From Aurantibacter crassamenti (GTDB lineage: Bacteria > Bacteroidota > Bacteroidia > Flavobacteriales > Flavobacteriaceae): 64,000 nucleotides of DNA. The DNA lies in contig NZ_JAFBGM010000001.1 of the NCBI RefSeq assembly GCF_016811105.1, positions 1,011,126 through 1,075,125 of the forward strand. The letters run 5' to 3'. Below are positions 45,034 to 53,497 of the stretch, piece by piece; position 1 is the stretch's first letter, and every line of letters begins with the position of its first letter. Both the position numbers and the translations under genes were made by a program. The notes beneath the pieces are model-generated. The model saw nothing but the letters and a program-made list of their open reading frames with translations, had not been told where the DNA came from and searched no databases.

Positions 45034-45603
45034 ATGAAAAAGAAACACCTGACAGTCAGCAATATTATTTTTGCCATTTTTATTGTCTTGCTTATTATTC
45101 CGCAAACACGGGTAGCTTTACAAGTCGCTGTAAATAAAGTTAGAGTTTTTGTTTTCTCACCATCTGTATTAAATCAAGAAGATCAGGCCCAATTACCACC
45201 CTTTACATATCAATTGACTAAACTTAATGGTGATGCAAATGCGGTTGAAGTAGGGCAAGGTGAGGTTACTTTTATTAGCTATTGGGCTACATGGTGCCCT
45301 CCATGTATTGCAGAATTACCAAGTATTGTAGAATTGCATGAAGATTATGGCGACAAAGTTAATTTTCTTCTTTTGACCAATGAAAATCCTGAAAAAGTAC
45401 GTGCATTTTTAGAAAAAAAAGCCTATGATTTGCCAGTTTATATTCCAAAAATGGAGGCGCCAGATAAATTAATTAGTCGTAGCATACCCACAAATTATAT
45501 AATTGATAAAAAAGGTAAAATACTTATTAAAGAAACTGGAGCCGCGGATTGGAATAGCACGAATGTACGAGCAGTTTTAAATGCGGCTAAAGAAAGTAAA
45601 TAA
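45034..45603 (+). CDS. TlpA-like membrane-anchored thioredoxin
   Basis: A 189-residue thiol-disulfide protein held by one N-terminal helix (IIFAIFIVLLIIPQTRV). The thioredoxin domain faces the periplasm and has the active site WATWCPPC (Cys88, Cys91), with the cis-Pro region in SRSIPTNYIIDKKGK. It is of the TlpA/ResA type, reducing disulfides of exported proteins such as apocytochromes; the partner is not shown by context. It ends one base before the convergent DinB gene. Confidence 0.92.
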   Translation: MKKKHLTVSNIIFAIFIVLLIIPQTRVALQVAVNKVRVFVFSPSVLNQEDQAQLPPFTYQLTKLNGDANAVEVGQGEVTFISYWATWCPPCIAELPSIVELHEDYGDKVNFLLLTNENPEKVRAFLEKKAYDLPVYIPKMEAPDKLISRSIPTNYIIDKKGKILIKETGAADWNSTNVRAVLNAAKESK

Positions 45604-46104
45604 TTACGCTTTTAGCGCACTTACTGTTACTAATAATTGCCCTACGTGCCTTTGACTGTGCTCAGCTGCGTGAAAAAGTAATCCGATTAACGTAGATGGT
45701 AATTTTTTGCGGCCAATAGTACGGAGTTCTGTTAGTGTATTTTCGGGTATCGATTTGAAATAATTTAATGCTTCGTCTACTTTGAGCTCAAATGCAGTAA
45801 TCATTTCGGTAGAAGTTTTTTTAACTTTTGAATTTTTCTCAATTTTCAAAAAATTGAATTGTTCTTCAGAAAGGGATTTTTCTTGAGCATAGGTTAGCAT
45901 ACGATCCAAAACACCTGTTAAATGTTGCAAATGAAACCCAACAGCAGCTCTATTAAAAGGAGTTTCCCAAAGTTTATCTTCCGGAAAGTCAAGTAGGTAT
46001 TCTTTAACTTCACGAACCGATTGTAATAATGCATGCGCTGCTGGTTGTAAAAGTGCTGGTATTTCTGGAATGGGGCCACTAAGCCAAATTTCTTGTTGCG
46101 ACAT
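45604..46104 (-). CDS. DinB-family protein
   Basis: A 166-residue four-helix metal-binding protein of the DinB/YfiT-like type. The three-His site can be placed at His58/His61 (VGFHLQHLTGVLDRML) and the C-terminal FHAAEHSQRHVGQLL. Members include thiol-dependent transferases and detoxification proteins; no specific substrate is visible. Convergent with the thioredoxin gene, and its promoter lies in the divergent gap before 46256. Confidence 0.88.
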   Translation of the reverse strand: MSQQEIWLSGPIPEIPALLQPAAHALLQSVREVKEYLLDFPEDKLWETPFNRAAVGFHLQHLTGVLDRMLTYAQEKSLSEEQFNFLKIEKNSKVKKTSTEMITAFELKVDEALNYFKSIPENTLTELRTIGRKKLPSTLIGLLFHAAEHSQRHVGQLLVTVSALKA

Positions 46105-46213
46105 TTAATTTTTGACTATTTCCTCTAAATTAAAAATAATCAGGCAAATAACAATTTACAATAGGTGTAATTCTGGCAAATGAATTCTATTAAAAACGCC
46201 CCAAATCATTTCT

Positions 46214-46221
46214 TACCTTTG
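46214..46221 (+). promoter_or_regulatory. -7 box of the HemJ-like gene
   Basis: TACCTTTG, 34 bases before the ATG at 46256; fits TAnnTTTG. Confidence 0.4.
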
Positions 46222-46255
46222 TGTTTCAGTTTCAATCAGCTGGTGTAGCATATTA

Positions 46256-46804
46256 ATGGAATACTATAATTATATAAAAGCTCTGCATTTAATTTTCGTG
46301 ATAACGTGGTTTGCAGGCTTGTTCTATATTCCACGATTATTTATTTATCATATTGAGGCCTCAGAGAAACCATCCCCAGAAAAAGAAATTTTATCAAAGC
46401 AGTTGCAATTAATGTCTAAGCGCTTGTGGTACATTATTACGTGGCCCTCGGCTATTTTGGCAATTCTGTTTGCCGTTTGTCTTCTAATTTTAATGCCACA
46501 ATTATTAGAACAACCTTGGATGCATGTGAAACTGGCTTTCGTGGTATTATTACTTATTTACCATTTAAAAACACACCAAATTTTTGGACAATTACAACAC
46601 AATGAAATTAAATACACTTCTAATTTCATGCGTATCTGGAACGAAGGCGCTACACTTATTCTTTTCGCAATAATATTCTTGGTGACATTGCGAAGTGCTC
46701 TTAATTGGATTTATGGTGTTATTGGTATATTTGTTTTTGCTGTTATTTTGATGTTGGCCATTAAGCTCTACAAGAGAATTCGCGAAAAAAATCCTGAGGC
46801 TTAG
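46256..46804 (+). CDS. hemJ: HemJ-like protoporphyrinogen IX oxidase (CopD/UPF0093 family)
   Basis: A 182-residue protein with four predicted helices, of the UPF0093/HemJ family often labelled CopD. His11 in YIKALHLIFVITWFAGLFYI and Lys92 in WMHVKLAFVVLLL are in the two blocks conserved in HemJ, which oxidises protoporphyrinogen IX to protoporphyrin IX in bacteria lacking HemG and HemY. No other protoporphyrinogen oxidase is in the window, while HemF and HemH are, so HemJ fits the gap. It is about 3.8 kb from hemH. I prefer HemJ to a copper protein because copper motifs are absent. Confidence 0.8.
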   Translation: MEYYNYIKALHLIFVITWFAGLFYIPRLFIYHIEASEKPSPEKEILSKQLQLMSKRLWYIITWPSAILAILFAVCLLILMPQLLEQPWMHVKLAFVVLLLIYHLKTHQIFGQLQHNEIKYTSNFMRIWNEGATLILFAIIFLVTLRSALNWIYGVIGIFVFAVILMLAIKLYKRIREKNPEA

Positions 46805-46884
46805 AAAGTTCATCATTTGTAGTTATTGCTATTTGAAGGTATATGTGATGCTTAGGTTTGAACTTATAATGGCTTGATATTTGC

Positions 46885-46892
46885 TACCTTTG
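46885..46892 (+). promoter_or_regulatory. -7 box of the sensor kinase gene
   Basis: TACCTTTG, 19 bases before the TTG start at 46912; this supports a start near there rather than at the first internal ATG. Confidence 0.45.
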
Positions 46893-46911
46893 AGTTCAAA
46901 TAGTCCTTAGC

Positions 46912-48369
46912 TTGTTCAAAAAATTCTCACTTCGATCGCGCATATTTGTTACCATGATTTTGTTGGTGGTCATTGCTTCTGTTTTGATTTTGGGCATTAC
47001 TATTTACCAGTTTCGTGAGATAAACATTGATTATCATAAGGTTCGTTTGGTTAAAAAGGAAAATCAAATCAAGCAAAGTGTAAGCTATACTTTACAGCAA
47101 ACTACCTACCCTGTTACTACTGAGAATTTGAATCATATTTTTAGAGATGAAATTTACCGCATTGCCGATGTGCAAAATGTAAATTTCAATATTTACGACT
47201 TAGATGGTCAACTGATAAAAAGTTCTAAGACACAGTTTGAAAATGATTCCATTTCTACTTGCTTAAATCCAGAGGTGTTAAATAACCTTGAAACTAGCGT
47301 TGACAAAAGATATGTTGAGCATAATACTGCTGTTGGTGATCGTTACCAAGCCTCTTATATTTATATCAATGATTTAAAATTCAAGCCTATTGGTATTTTA
47401 AATTTACCATACTTTGAAGACAATTCTTTTAACGATAAAGAACTAAGAGAGTTTTTAATACGCTTGGCTTGGGTGTATTTGTTAATGATGATAATTGCCA
47501 TTGGTTCGGCTTATTTTGTTTCAAAATATATTACAAGGTCTTTGCAAACCGTGTCAGATATGTTAACGAATACGGACTTAACAGCGCATAATCAAAAGAT
47601 ATTTGTAGAGAACCCAAGTGAAGAAATTGGTAATTTAATTACGTCATACAACGCCATGATTGATGAGCTTGAACAAAGTGCAGCCAAATTAGCGCGAGGT
47701 GAACGTGAACAAGCTTGGCGTGAAATGGCAAAGCAAGTGGCACATGAAATAAAAAATCCACTCACACCTATGCGTTTAAGCGTTCAGAGTTTTGAGCGAA
47801 AATTTGACCCTAACGATCCAGATGTTGAATCTAAAGTTGCAGAGTATTCTAAAACACTGATTCAACAGATAGATATAATGAGTAATATAGCTTCTGCATT
47901 TTCAAATTTTGCTGAAATGCCAGCACAGCAAAATGAAACGCTAAATGTGGTTAAAATTATAAAACTTGCGTTGGATATTTTTAATGAGAATTATATAAAT
48001 TTTCATTCTGAAGAGGACGAAATTATTGCCAAATTAGACCGTACTCAGCTTATTAGAGTTGTAACTAATTTGGTTAAAAATGCTATTCAGGCTATGCCAG
48101 AAGTTGAAAACCCTAACATCACAGTAACTGTTTCATCAGAAGATGAAATGGTAAAAATTGCTGTGGCCGATAACGGAATTGGTATTGCCGAAGAATTAAA
48201 AGAAAAAATATTTGAACCTAAATTCACCACAAAATCAAGTGGCATGGGTCTTGGCTTGGGTATGGTTAAAAATATTGTTGAAACCTATAAAGGTGATATT
48301 AAAGTAGAATCACGAGAGGGAATTGAAACTATTTTTACAGTGCGTTTTCCAAAATCACCTAAAGTTTAA
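46912..48369 (+). CDS. Membrane sensor histidine kinase (NtrY-like)
   Basis: A 485-residue sensor. TM1 is about 11-33, the extracytoplasmic sensor 35-180, TM2 about 182-204, then HAMP, HisKA with His278 in EMAKQVAHEIKNPLTPMRLS, and HATPase with N-box (VTNLVKNAIQAM), G1 (VADNGIGI) and G2 (SGMGLGLGMVKNIVE). The H-box followed by NPLTPM is typical of NtrY-type kinases. The start is TTG at 46912, supported by the -7 box; an ATG at residue 15 would cut into TM1. No response regulator adjoins it, so the partner is elsewhere. Confidence 0.93.
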   Translation: MFKKFSLRSRIFVTMILLVVIASVLILGITIYQFREINIDYHKVRLVKKENQIKQSVSYTLQQTTYPVTTENLNHIFRDEIYRIADVQNVNFNIYDLDGQLIKSSKTQFENDSISTCLNPEVLNNLETSVDKRYVEHNTAVGDRYQASYIYINDLKFKPIGILNLPYFEDNSFNDKELREFLIRLAWVYLLMMIIAIGSAYFVSKYITRSLQTVSDMLTNTDLTAHNQKIFVENPSEEIGNLITSYNAMIDELEQSAAKLARGEREQAWREMAKQVAHEIKNPLTPMRLSVQSFERKFDPNDPDVESKVAEYSKTLIQQIDIMSNIASAFSNFAEMPAQQNETLNVVKIIKLALDIFNENYINFHSEEDEIIAKLDRTQLIRVVTNLVKNAIQAMPEVENPNITVTVSSEDEMVKIAVADNGIGIAEELKEKIFEPKFTTKSSGMGLGLGMVKNIVETYKGDIKVESREGIETIFTVRFPKSPKV

Positions 48370-48385
48370 TTAGAAAATTTTTCAG

Positions 48386-49168
48386 ATGAGCTATAAAAAT
48401 TTGTCAGTAGAATACGATGATACTACCGCAATTGTGACTATTAATCGTCCAAAGAAATTAAATGCATTAAATAGTGAAACTATTCAAGAATTGCATGAAG
48501 CCTTTGAAGAATTAGATGCCGAGAAAGATACCTTAGTAATTATTTTAACGGGTAGTGGAGAAAAGGCATTTGTGGCAGGTGCTGATATTTCTGAGTTCTC
48601 AGATTTTTCAATTGATGAAGGTGCTGAGTTGGCCGCTAACGGACATAAGATATTATTCGATTTTATTGAAAATCTTTCTACTCCGGTTATTGCAGCCGTA
48701 AATGGTTTCGCACTTGGTGGTGGACTTGAATTAGCAATGGCATGTCATTTTAGAATTGCTAGTGATAATGCAAGAATGGGGCTACCCGAAGTTTCGTTAG
48801 GCTTAATACCTGGGTACGGAGGTACGCAACGTTTGCCACAATTAATTGGCAAGGGTAGAGCAATGGAATTGATTATGACAGCTAGCATGATTGATGCAAA
48901 CAGCGCGCTTGATTATGGTCTAGTTAATCATGTTGTTTCACAAGAAGATTTGTTGCCTCATTGTATAGAAATTGCTGAAAAAATTGCAAATAATTCTCCA
49001 GTTGCCATTTCGCATGCAATAAAAGTAGTAAATGCTGGTTTTAAAACTAATGTGAACGGTTATAAATCTGAGATTGAAGCCTTTGGAGAATGTTTTGGTA
49101 CCGCTGATTTTGAAGAAGGTACTACTGCATTTTTAGAAAAGCGAAAAGCAGAATTTCCCGGAGAATAA
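48386..49168 (+). CDS. Enoyl-CoA hydratase/isomerase (crotonase family)
   Basis: Cytoplasmic enzyme of 260 residues that hydrates enoyl-CoA in fatty-acid or related CoA-ester breakdown. The oxyanion-hole segment AFVAGADISEF and GFALGGGLELAMAC are intact. The two catalytic glutamates are Glu115 (GGGLELAMAC) and Glu135 (LPEVSLGLIPGYGG), as in classical hydratases. It starts 17 bases after the kinase gene, so probably shares its transcript. No other beta-oxidation gene is near. Confidence 0.94.
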   Translation: MSYKNLSVEYDDTTAIVTINRPKKLNALNSETIQELHEAFEELDAEKDTLVIILTGSGEKAFVAGADISEFSDFSIDEGAELAANGHKILFDFIENLSTPVIAAVNGFALGGGLELAMACHFRIASDNARMGLPEVSLGLIPGYGGTQRLPQLIGKGRAMELIMTASMIDANSALDYGLVNHVVSQEDLLPHCIEIAEKIANNSPVAISHAIKVVNAGFKTNVNGYKSEIEAFGECFGTADFEEGTTAFLEKRKAEFPGE

Positions 49169-49189
49169 TAACAACCAAAGCACCTACTT

Positions 49190-50770
49190 ATGAAATTACG
49201 AAAAGGCATTGCCCTGATACTTTTACTTGCAATTTATTGTGTTTCTAATGCACAAGAAATCCCTTTAGAATATACTTTTGGCGAAAAATATAACGACAGG
49301 TATAAATACTCTAACCTTTTAACTATAGGCGATAACGAGTCAGGTGGTACTCTTTTAGTGCGAGCCTATTATACCGGCATGGTATTGCGACCAAAAGGTT
49401 ATTTTATTGAAAACTATGACAAAGATCTTAACTTAGTTTCGGAGTTTAATTATAAACTCAAGAATTCTAATTTTGTAGAAGGTTATGTGCGAAATGGTCA
49501 AATTTATTTATTGTTTTTAGATTATAATATCGGTACTGAATCTTATGATTATGTAGTGCATAGAAGTCCGATGGATGAATTTAATTTTACTGAAGAAACA
49601 ATATTATCAATAAAATCAGACCCAGTTAGAGAGCCTTTAGGTAGAAATTATTACAATCGAAAATTTACATCAGGTTTTACGTCATCGGTATTATTTAATG
49701 ATGAAAAATCAGCTTTTGTTATCAGTACCCATTTTAAGAAAGGTAAAATTGATCAGCATTTAATTCATCTATACAATGCCAGTCTTGATAAATTAATGAC
49801 GTACGATTTCTCTGAAACCGCTGAAGAAAAGAACTATTCTTTTGAGAACGTTGTTTTTTCGCAAGATTTAGATGAGGTATATATTGTTGGTAAGGCATAT
49901 TTTAAGAAAAGACGTTTTACTGCTAAAGAACGTAAGTTTCAATATGAGATGATACAAATCACCAGAAACGGTGCCTTAACTCAGTCTTTTGATGATTTTA
50001 GTAGGTTTTCTGAAGGTTTAAAACCCATCATGAAAAACGGAAAATTATTTTGTGTTGGTTTCTATGCCGACAGAAAAGATGATCGTTATAATGGGCTGTC
50101 TTATTTTGAAATGAACCCATTAACACTTGAACTTAAAACAAAAAAATACAATCCGTTTTCAGATCAATTTATGAATGACAAGTTTGGTCGTGAAGGGGAT
50201 AAGGAAATTAAGAATCTCGTTTTTAAAAACTTAAGTATTACTAATGATGGCTCAATACTGTTTAATGCTGAAGAGTTTTTTGTTACCAATAGCGTGCAAT
50301 CTAATTCTAGTGGTGGCCGAGTAAAAGTTGAGCGCTTTCATCATAATGATATTGTTTCGGCTAAATTAAATGCCTCAGGTGATATAGTTTGGGTTCGAAA
50401 TATAAATAAGGCAGAAGTAACTCAAGGTGATGGTGCTTATGCATCATACAGTTCATATGTAAAAGAAGGTAAGACCTATTTCTTTATCGCAACTTCAGCT
50501 GAAAATCCGCAGTTAATGTCAGGTGAACGTTTGTTATTCAAACAAGGGTTAAGTAGAAACCGCAATATATTCACTATTCAACTTGATGAAAACGGAAAAA
50601 TCAGTTTTGAAAAACTAATTGATGACAAAGAAGCAAGATTGCCGCTAATGGTCAACATACCATTAATTAATACTGATAAAGATCAGTTGCTTTTCTACGC
50701 AAAACGTGGTACAAAAAAGCAACTAGTAAAAGTAGGGTTTAAGCCTTCCGCTATTGGAGCTTCAAAATAG
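49190..50770 (+). CDS. Secreted protein of unknown function, 526 residues
   Basis: Exported (signal MKLRKGIALILLLAIYCVSN-AQ) and otherwise unrecognised. The sequence is beta-rich with repeated turns of the kind NGQIYLLFLDY, EVYIVGKAYFKKR, NGKLFCVGFYADR, DGSILFNAEEFFV and GDIVWVRNINK, spaced about 50-60 residues, which suggests a beta-propeller. There is no catalytic motif and no T9SS C-terminal domain. It lies 21 bases after the crotonase gene. Proteins of this kind are common in flavobacteria and unassigned. Confidence 0.8.
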   Translation: MKLRKGIALILLLAIYCVSNAQEIPLEYTFGEKYNDRYKYSNLLTIGDNESGGTLLVRAYYTGMVLRPKGYFIENYDKDLNLVSEFNYKLKNSNFVEGYVRNGQIYLLFLDYNIGTESYDYVVHRSPMDEFNFTEETILSIKSDPVREPLGRNYYNRKFTSGFTSSVLFNDEKSAFVISTHFKKGKIDQHLIHLYNASLDKLMTYDFSETAEEKNYSFENVVFSQDLDEVYIVGKAYFKKRRFTAKERKFQYEMIQITRNGALTQSFDDFSRFSEGLKPIMKNGKLFCVGFYADRKDDRYNGLSYFEMNPLTLELKTKKYNPFSDQFMNDKFGREGDKEIKNLVFKNLSITNDGSILFNAEEFFVTNSVQSNSSGGRVKVERFHHNDIVSAKLNASGDIVWVRNINKAEVTQGDGAYASYSSYVKEGKTYFFIATSAENPQLMSGERLLFKQGLSRNRNIFTIQLDENGKISFEKLIDDKEARLPLMVNIPLINTDKDQLLFYAKRGTKKQLVKVGFKPSAIGASK

Positions 50771-50880
50771 TTGTATCTCTAATACGTCATAGTAAGTATT
50801 CTAGATTTTATTTTCACTGTAGTGTTAACCTTTTAGAAGTTTAAACACTAACAGTCAAATAAAATATTAAAACTAGAATT

Positions 50881-51441
50881 ATGAGAAAACTATCTATTTT
50901 GGTGGCATTCACCTTTTTGACTATTGTATCTGTATCAGCACAAGATTTTGCTTTTGGCGTTAAAGGAGGACTAAATCTTGCATCTATTGGCGGAAATTCA
51001 TATGCAAGTCTTGGCGGCATAAGTTCTAAAGTTGGCTTTCATATCGGCGGTGTTGTTGAAATTCCTATTTCAGAAAAAATGGCCGTTCAGCCTGAACTTC
51101 TCTATTCTTCACAAGGTAGTAAATGGTCTTATTACGGCTCAGGCAACAATTTAAACTTAGATTACGTCAATTTGCCAGTTCTGGCTAAATATTATGTAAT
51201 TAAAGGTCTTAGTGCTGAAGCAGGGCCATTGGTTGGACTATTACTTTCAACAAATGCTGCTAAAGAAGATTTTAAAAGTTTAGACATTGCATTTGGTATA
51301 GGCGCTTCCTATAAAATTGGTGACAATCTTTTCGCGGGCTTGCGTTACAATAAAGGTATTATGAACGTCAATAATGATGCAACGTATAACGGCACCAATC
51401 AAAACAATGTTTTTCAAGTTTTTGCAGGATATGCTTTTTAA
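50881..51441 (+). CDS. PorT-family outer-membrane beta-barrel protein
   Basis: A 186-residue small barrel with signal MRKLSILVAFTFLTIVSVSAQ. Strands alternate as in FAFGVKGGLNLASI, MAVQPELLYSSQGSKW, YVNLPVLAKYYVI, LSAEAGPLVGLLLS and the terminal VFQVFAGYAF with C-terminal Phe. It is paralogous to the barrel in the SUF operon (14814-15500), sharing GVKGGLN and PELLYSSQG. Role unknown. Confidence 0.88.
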   Translation: MRKLSILVAFTFLTIVSVSAQDFAFGVKGGLNLASIGGNSYASLGGISSKVGFHIGGVVEIPISEKMAVQPELLYSSQGSKWSYYGSGNNLNLDYVNLPVLAKYYVIKGLSAEAGPLVGLLLSTNAAKEDFKSLDIAFGIGASYKIGDNLFAGLRYNKGIMNVNNDATYNGTNQNNVFQVFAGYAF

Positions 51442-51464
51442 AATTCGATTGTGTCAGGGTTTGC

Positions 51465-52130
51465 TTAGAATCCAGGTTTGCCATTCCATTCGCCATAGAA
51501 CTGTTCAAGGTAATCCAACATAAATTGATGCCTCTTTTCGGCAAGTTTTCTTCCAGCATGCGTTTTTAAACTGTCTTTTAAAAGAAGCAGTTTTTCGTAG
51601 AAATGATTAATGGTAGGCGCTGAAGATTTCTTGTATTCTTCTTTAGTCATGTTGAGGTTTGGTGCTATGTCAGGATCATAGAGTTTCCTGTTTTTAAATC
51701 CACCATAATTAAAGGCTCTAGCAATTCCAATTGCACCAATAGCATCAAGACGATCAGCATCTTGAATTACAAACAGTTCATTTGAACTGAATGGTTTTTT
51801 TGACTTGGTAAGACTATTTTTAAAAGAGCAATTTTCAATAATTTTTACAACATGGTCAATGGTTTTCTTAGGTACATTTAAAGACTTTAGGAAATCTTTG
51901 GCCATTTTGGGGGCAATAGTTTCATCACCATTATAGAATTTTGCATCGGCAATATCATGTAATAACGCGCCTAAGCCTACTACTAAAATATCTACATTTT
52001 CATCCTTTGCAATAAGTAATGAATTGTTGTAGACTCTCTGAATATGAAACCAGTCATGCCCACCTTCAGCATTCTTTAAGGTTTCTTTTACAAAGAGTAT
52101 AGTTTGATCTATAATGTCAGAATCGCTCAT
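51465..52130 (-). CDS. HD-domain phosphohydrolase
   Basis: A 221-residue HD-superfamily protein. The metal ligands are recognisable: His25/His29 (GGHDWFHIQRVYNNS), His58-Asp59 (GALLHDIADAKF), and the later Asp in FVIQDADRLDAIGAIG. This resembles YedJ-type nucleotide or phosphate-ester hydrolases. The substrate is not known. It sits 9 bases after plsC on the same strand, so the two are co-transcribed. Confidence 0.9.
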   Translation of the reverse strand: MSDSDIIDQTILFVKETLKNAEGGHDWFHIQRVYNNSLLIAKDENVDILVVGLGALLHDIADAKFYNGDETIAPKMAKDFLKSLNVPKKTIDHVVKIIENCSFKNSLTKSKKPFSSNELFVIQDADRLDAIGAIGIARAFNYGGFKNRKLYDPDIAPNLNMTKEEYKKSSAPTINHFYEKLLLLKDSLKTHAGRKLAEKRHQFMLDYLEQFYGEWNGKPGF

Positions 52131-52139
52131 TTTAAGATT

Positions 52140-52868
52140 TTATTCAATGCTAGAAACCACTTTACGTTCAATTTGAATTATGAAATCATCAAGGTCTTCA
52201 GACCTTTCTAAAGGAGGGTGAACTTTAAACTTTAAGTGATTACCAATGCCCATGGGAAATTTGCCATAACGTAATAATTTCCACGAATTATTAATACTAA
52301 TGGGTACTATTAATGCAGATGGAGCTGTTTTCATGAGAATTTTGAGTCCGGTAGGGCGAAAGTTTTGTGGCTGGCCATCTCTACTTCTGGTACCTTCAGG
52401 AAATATTACCGCACTTCTTTTGTGTTTTTCTATATACTGGCCGAGTTTGGCAATCTCTCTTAGGGCTTGTTTGTTATTATTTCGATCTATTAAAACTGAT
52501 CCTGCATGACGCAAATTATACGAAACACTAGGTATGCCTTTACCAAGTTCTTGTTTGCTTACAAATTTGGGATGATGTTTTCGCATGTGCCAAATTATCG
52601 GAGGAATATCAAACATACTCTGGTGGTTGGCAACAATAATCAGTGGTCTGTCAGTGGGTAGGTTATTGTTATTTTTAAAAGAATAGCTAGTACCTAGTAG
52701 ATTTGTGCATAGCATAAGGCAGCGATTCATAAGCGCTACTGAAAAACCATGAGCTTTATAACCAATAAGTTTGTGGCAAAACATTTGTATCGGATGAAAC
52801 ACTAAAAGTATTAATCCGAAGAAAAAAATGAATATAGGTGTTAAAATGTAGGCTAATACTTTTTGCAT
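52140..52868 (-). CDS. plsC: 1-acyl-sn-glycerol-3-phosphate acyltransferase
   Basis: Membrane enzyme making phosphatidic acid. The N-terminal hydrophobic segment VLAYILTPIFIFFFGLILLV is followed by the HX4D motif NHQSMFD and the glycerophosphate-binding FPEGTRSRDGQ. I start at the ATG at 52868 (MQKVLAYILTPIF, 242 residues). The in-frame ATG at 52928 would add 20 residues encoded by a terminator hairpin and a -7 box. The HD phosphohydrolase gene follows directly. Confidence 0.9.
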   Translation of the reverse strand: MQKVLAYILTPIFIFFFGLILLVFHPIQMFCHKLIGYKAHGFSVALMNRCLMLCTNLLGTSYSFKNNNNLPTDRPLIIVANHQSMFDIPPIIWHMRKHHPKFVSKQELGKGIPSVSYNLRHAGSVLIDRNNNKQALREIAKLGQYIEKHKRSAVIFPEGTRSRDGQPQNFRPTGLKILMKTAPSALIVPISINNSWKLLRYGKFPMGIGNHLKFKVHPPLERSEDLDDFIIQIERKVVSSIE

Positions 52869-52871
52869 ACC

Positions 52872-52879
52872 CAAAAATA
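52872..52879 (-). promoter_or_regulatory. -7 box of plsC
   Basis: Minus-strand TATTTTTG ending 4 bases before the ATG at 52868, directly behind the bacilliredoxin terminator. It implies a nearly leaderless plsC mRNA. Confidence 0.5.
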
Positions 52880-52880
52880 A

Positions 52881-52906
52881 AAAACCGCTTCGAGAGAAAC
52901 GGTTTT
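52881..52906 (-). terminator. Terminator of the bacilliredoxin gene
   Basis: On the minus strand AAAAACCGTTTC pairs with GAAGCGGTTTTTT across TCTC, then a T-rich tract. It lies inside the longest frame of plsC, which shows that frame is over-extended at its 5' end. Confidence 0.75.
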
Positions 52907-52946
52907 TGTATAATTTTTCTACACTCATCTTGAGTGTGATTGAGTC

Positions 52947-53357
52947 TTAACAGAATTCGTTATAAGCTTCCATTAAGTTCTCAGCTATCATTTCAGCTGG
53001 TCTACCTTCAATGTGGTGACGTTCAATCATGTGAACTAATTCACCATCTTTAAACAACGCCATGCTTGGTGATGACGGAGGAAAAGGCAACATCATACTT
53101 CTTGCCATATCAACCGCCTCAGTATCAACGCCAGCAAAAACGGTAACAAGATTGTTAGGTTTTTTAGCATTCTGAAGGCTTATTTTAGCTCCTGGTCTAG
53201 CGTTAGCAGCAGCACAGCCACAAACTGAATTGACAACAACTAAAATAGTACCATCTTGATTGATTGCACTTTTGACCGCATCGGCCGTATATAATTCTTC
53301 AAATCCGGCTGAGGCCAAATCTTCTCTCATTGGTTTTACTAATTCTGCAGGATACAT
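52947..53357 (-). CDS. Bacilliredoxin BrxA/BrxB family protein
   Basis: Thioredoxin-fold protein of the YphP/BrxA family that removes bacillithiol or similar mixed disulfides. The active site is the CGC form (Cys46, Cys48) in VVVNSVCGCAAANARPG. The conserved SMALFKDGELVHMIERHHIE is near the C-terminus. Start at the ATG at 53357 (MYPAELVKPMREDL), the family's normal N-terminus; the frame to 53384 adds nine basic residues and is rejected. It ends at its own terminator. Confidence 0.93.
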   Translation of the reverse strand: MYPAELVKPMREDLASAGFEELYTADAVKSAINQDGTILVVVNSVCGCAAANARPGAKISLQNAKKPNNLVTVFAGVDTEAVDMARSMMLPFPPSSPSMALFKDGELVHMIERHHIEGRPAEMIAENLMEAYNEFC

Positions 53358-53450
53358 ATGTTTTGTTTTTATAAGCGATTTCAAAGATACTTAATTTGTC
53401 GTATTACATGGGTGAACCTTAACATTTCATTCTCAATTATAAATTGTCTC

Positions 53451-53481
53451 TTGTGAGGGAGTTGTATCGGGCTTATCTTTG
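53451..53481 (+). promoter_or_regulatory. Promoter of the TerB-DnaJ gene
   Basis: TTG at 53451-53453, 20 bases, then TATCTTTG at 53474-53481, 16 bases before the ATG at 53498. Full -33/-7 match; it lies inside the longest frame and so fixes the start downstream. Confidence 0.65.
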
Positions 53482-53497
53482 GTCAAATTTTATTTTA

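Noticed and set aside
46256-46804. Copper-resistance protein CopD
   Set aside because: The protein is short, lacks Met/His copper motifs, and shows the His and Lys blocks of the HemJ/UPF0093 family.
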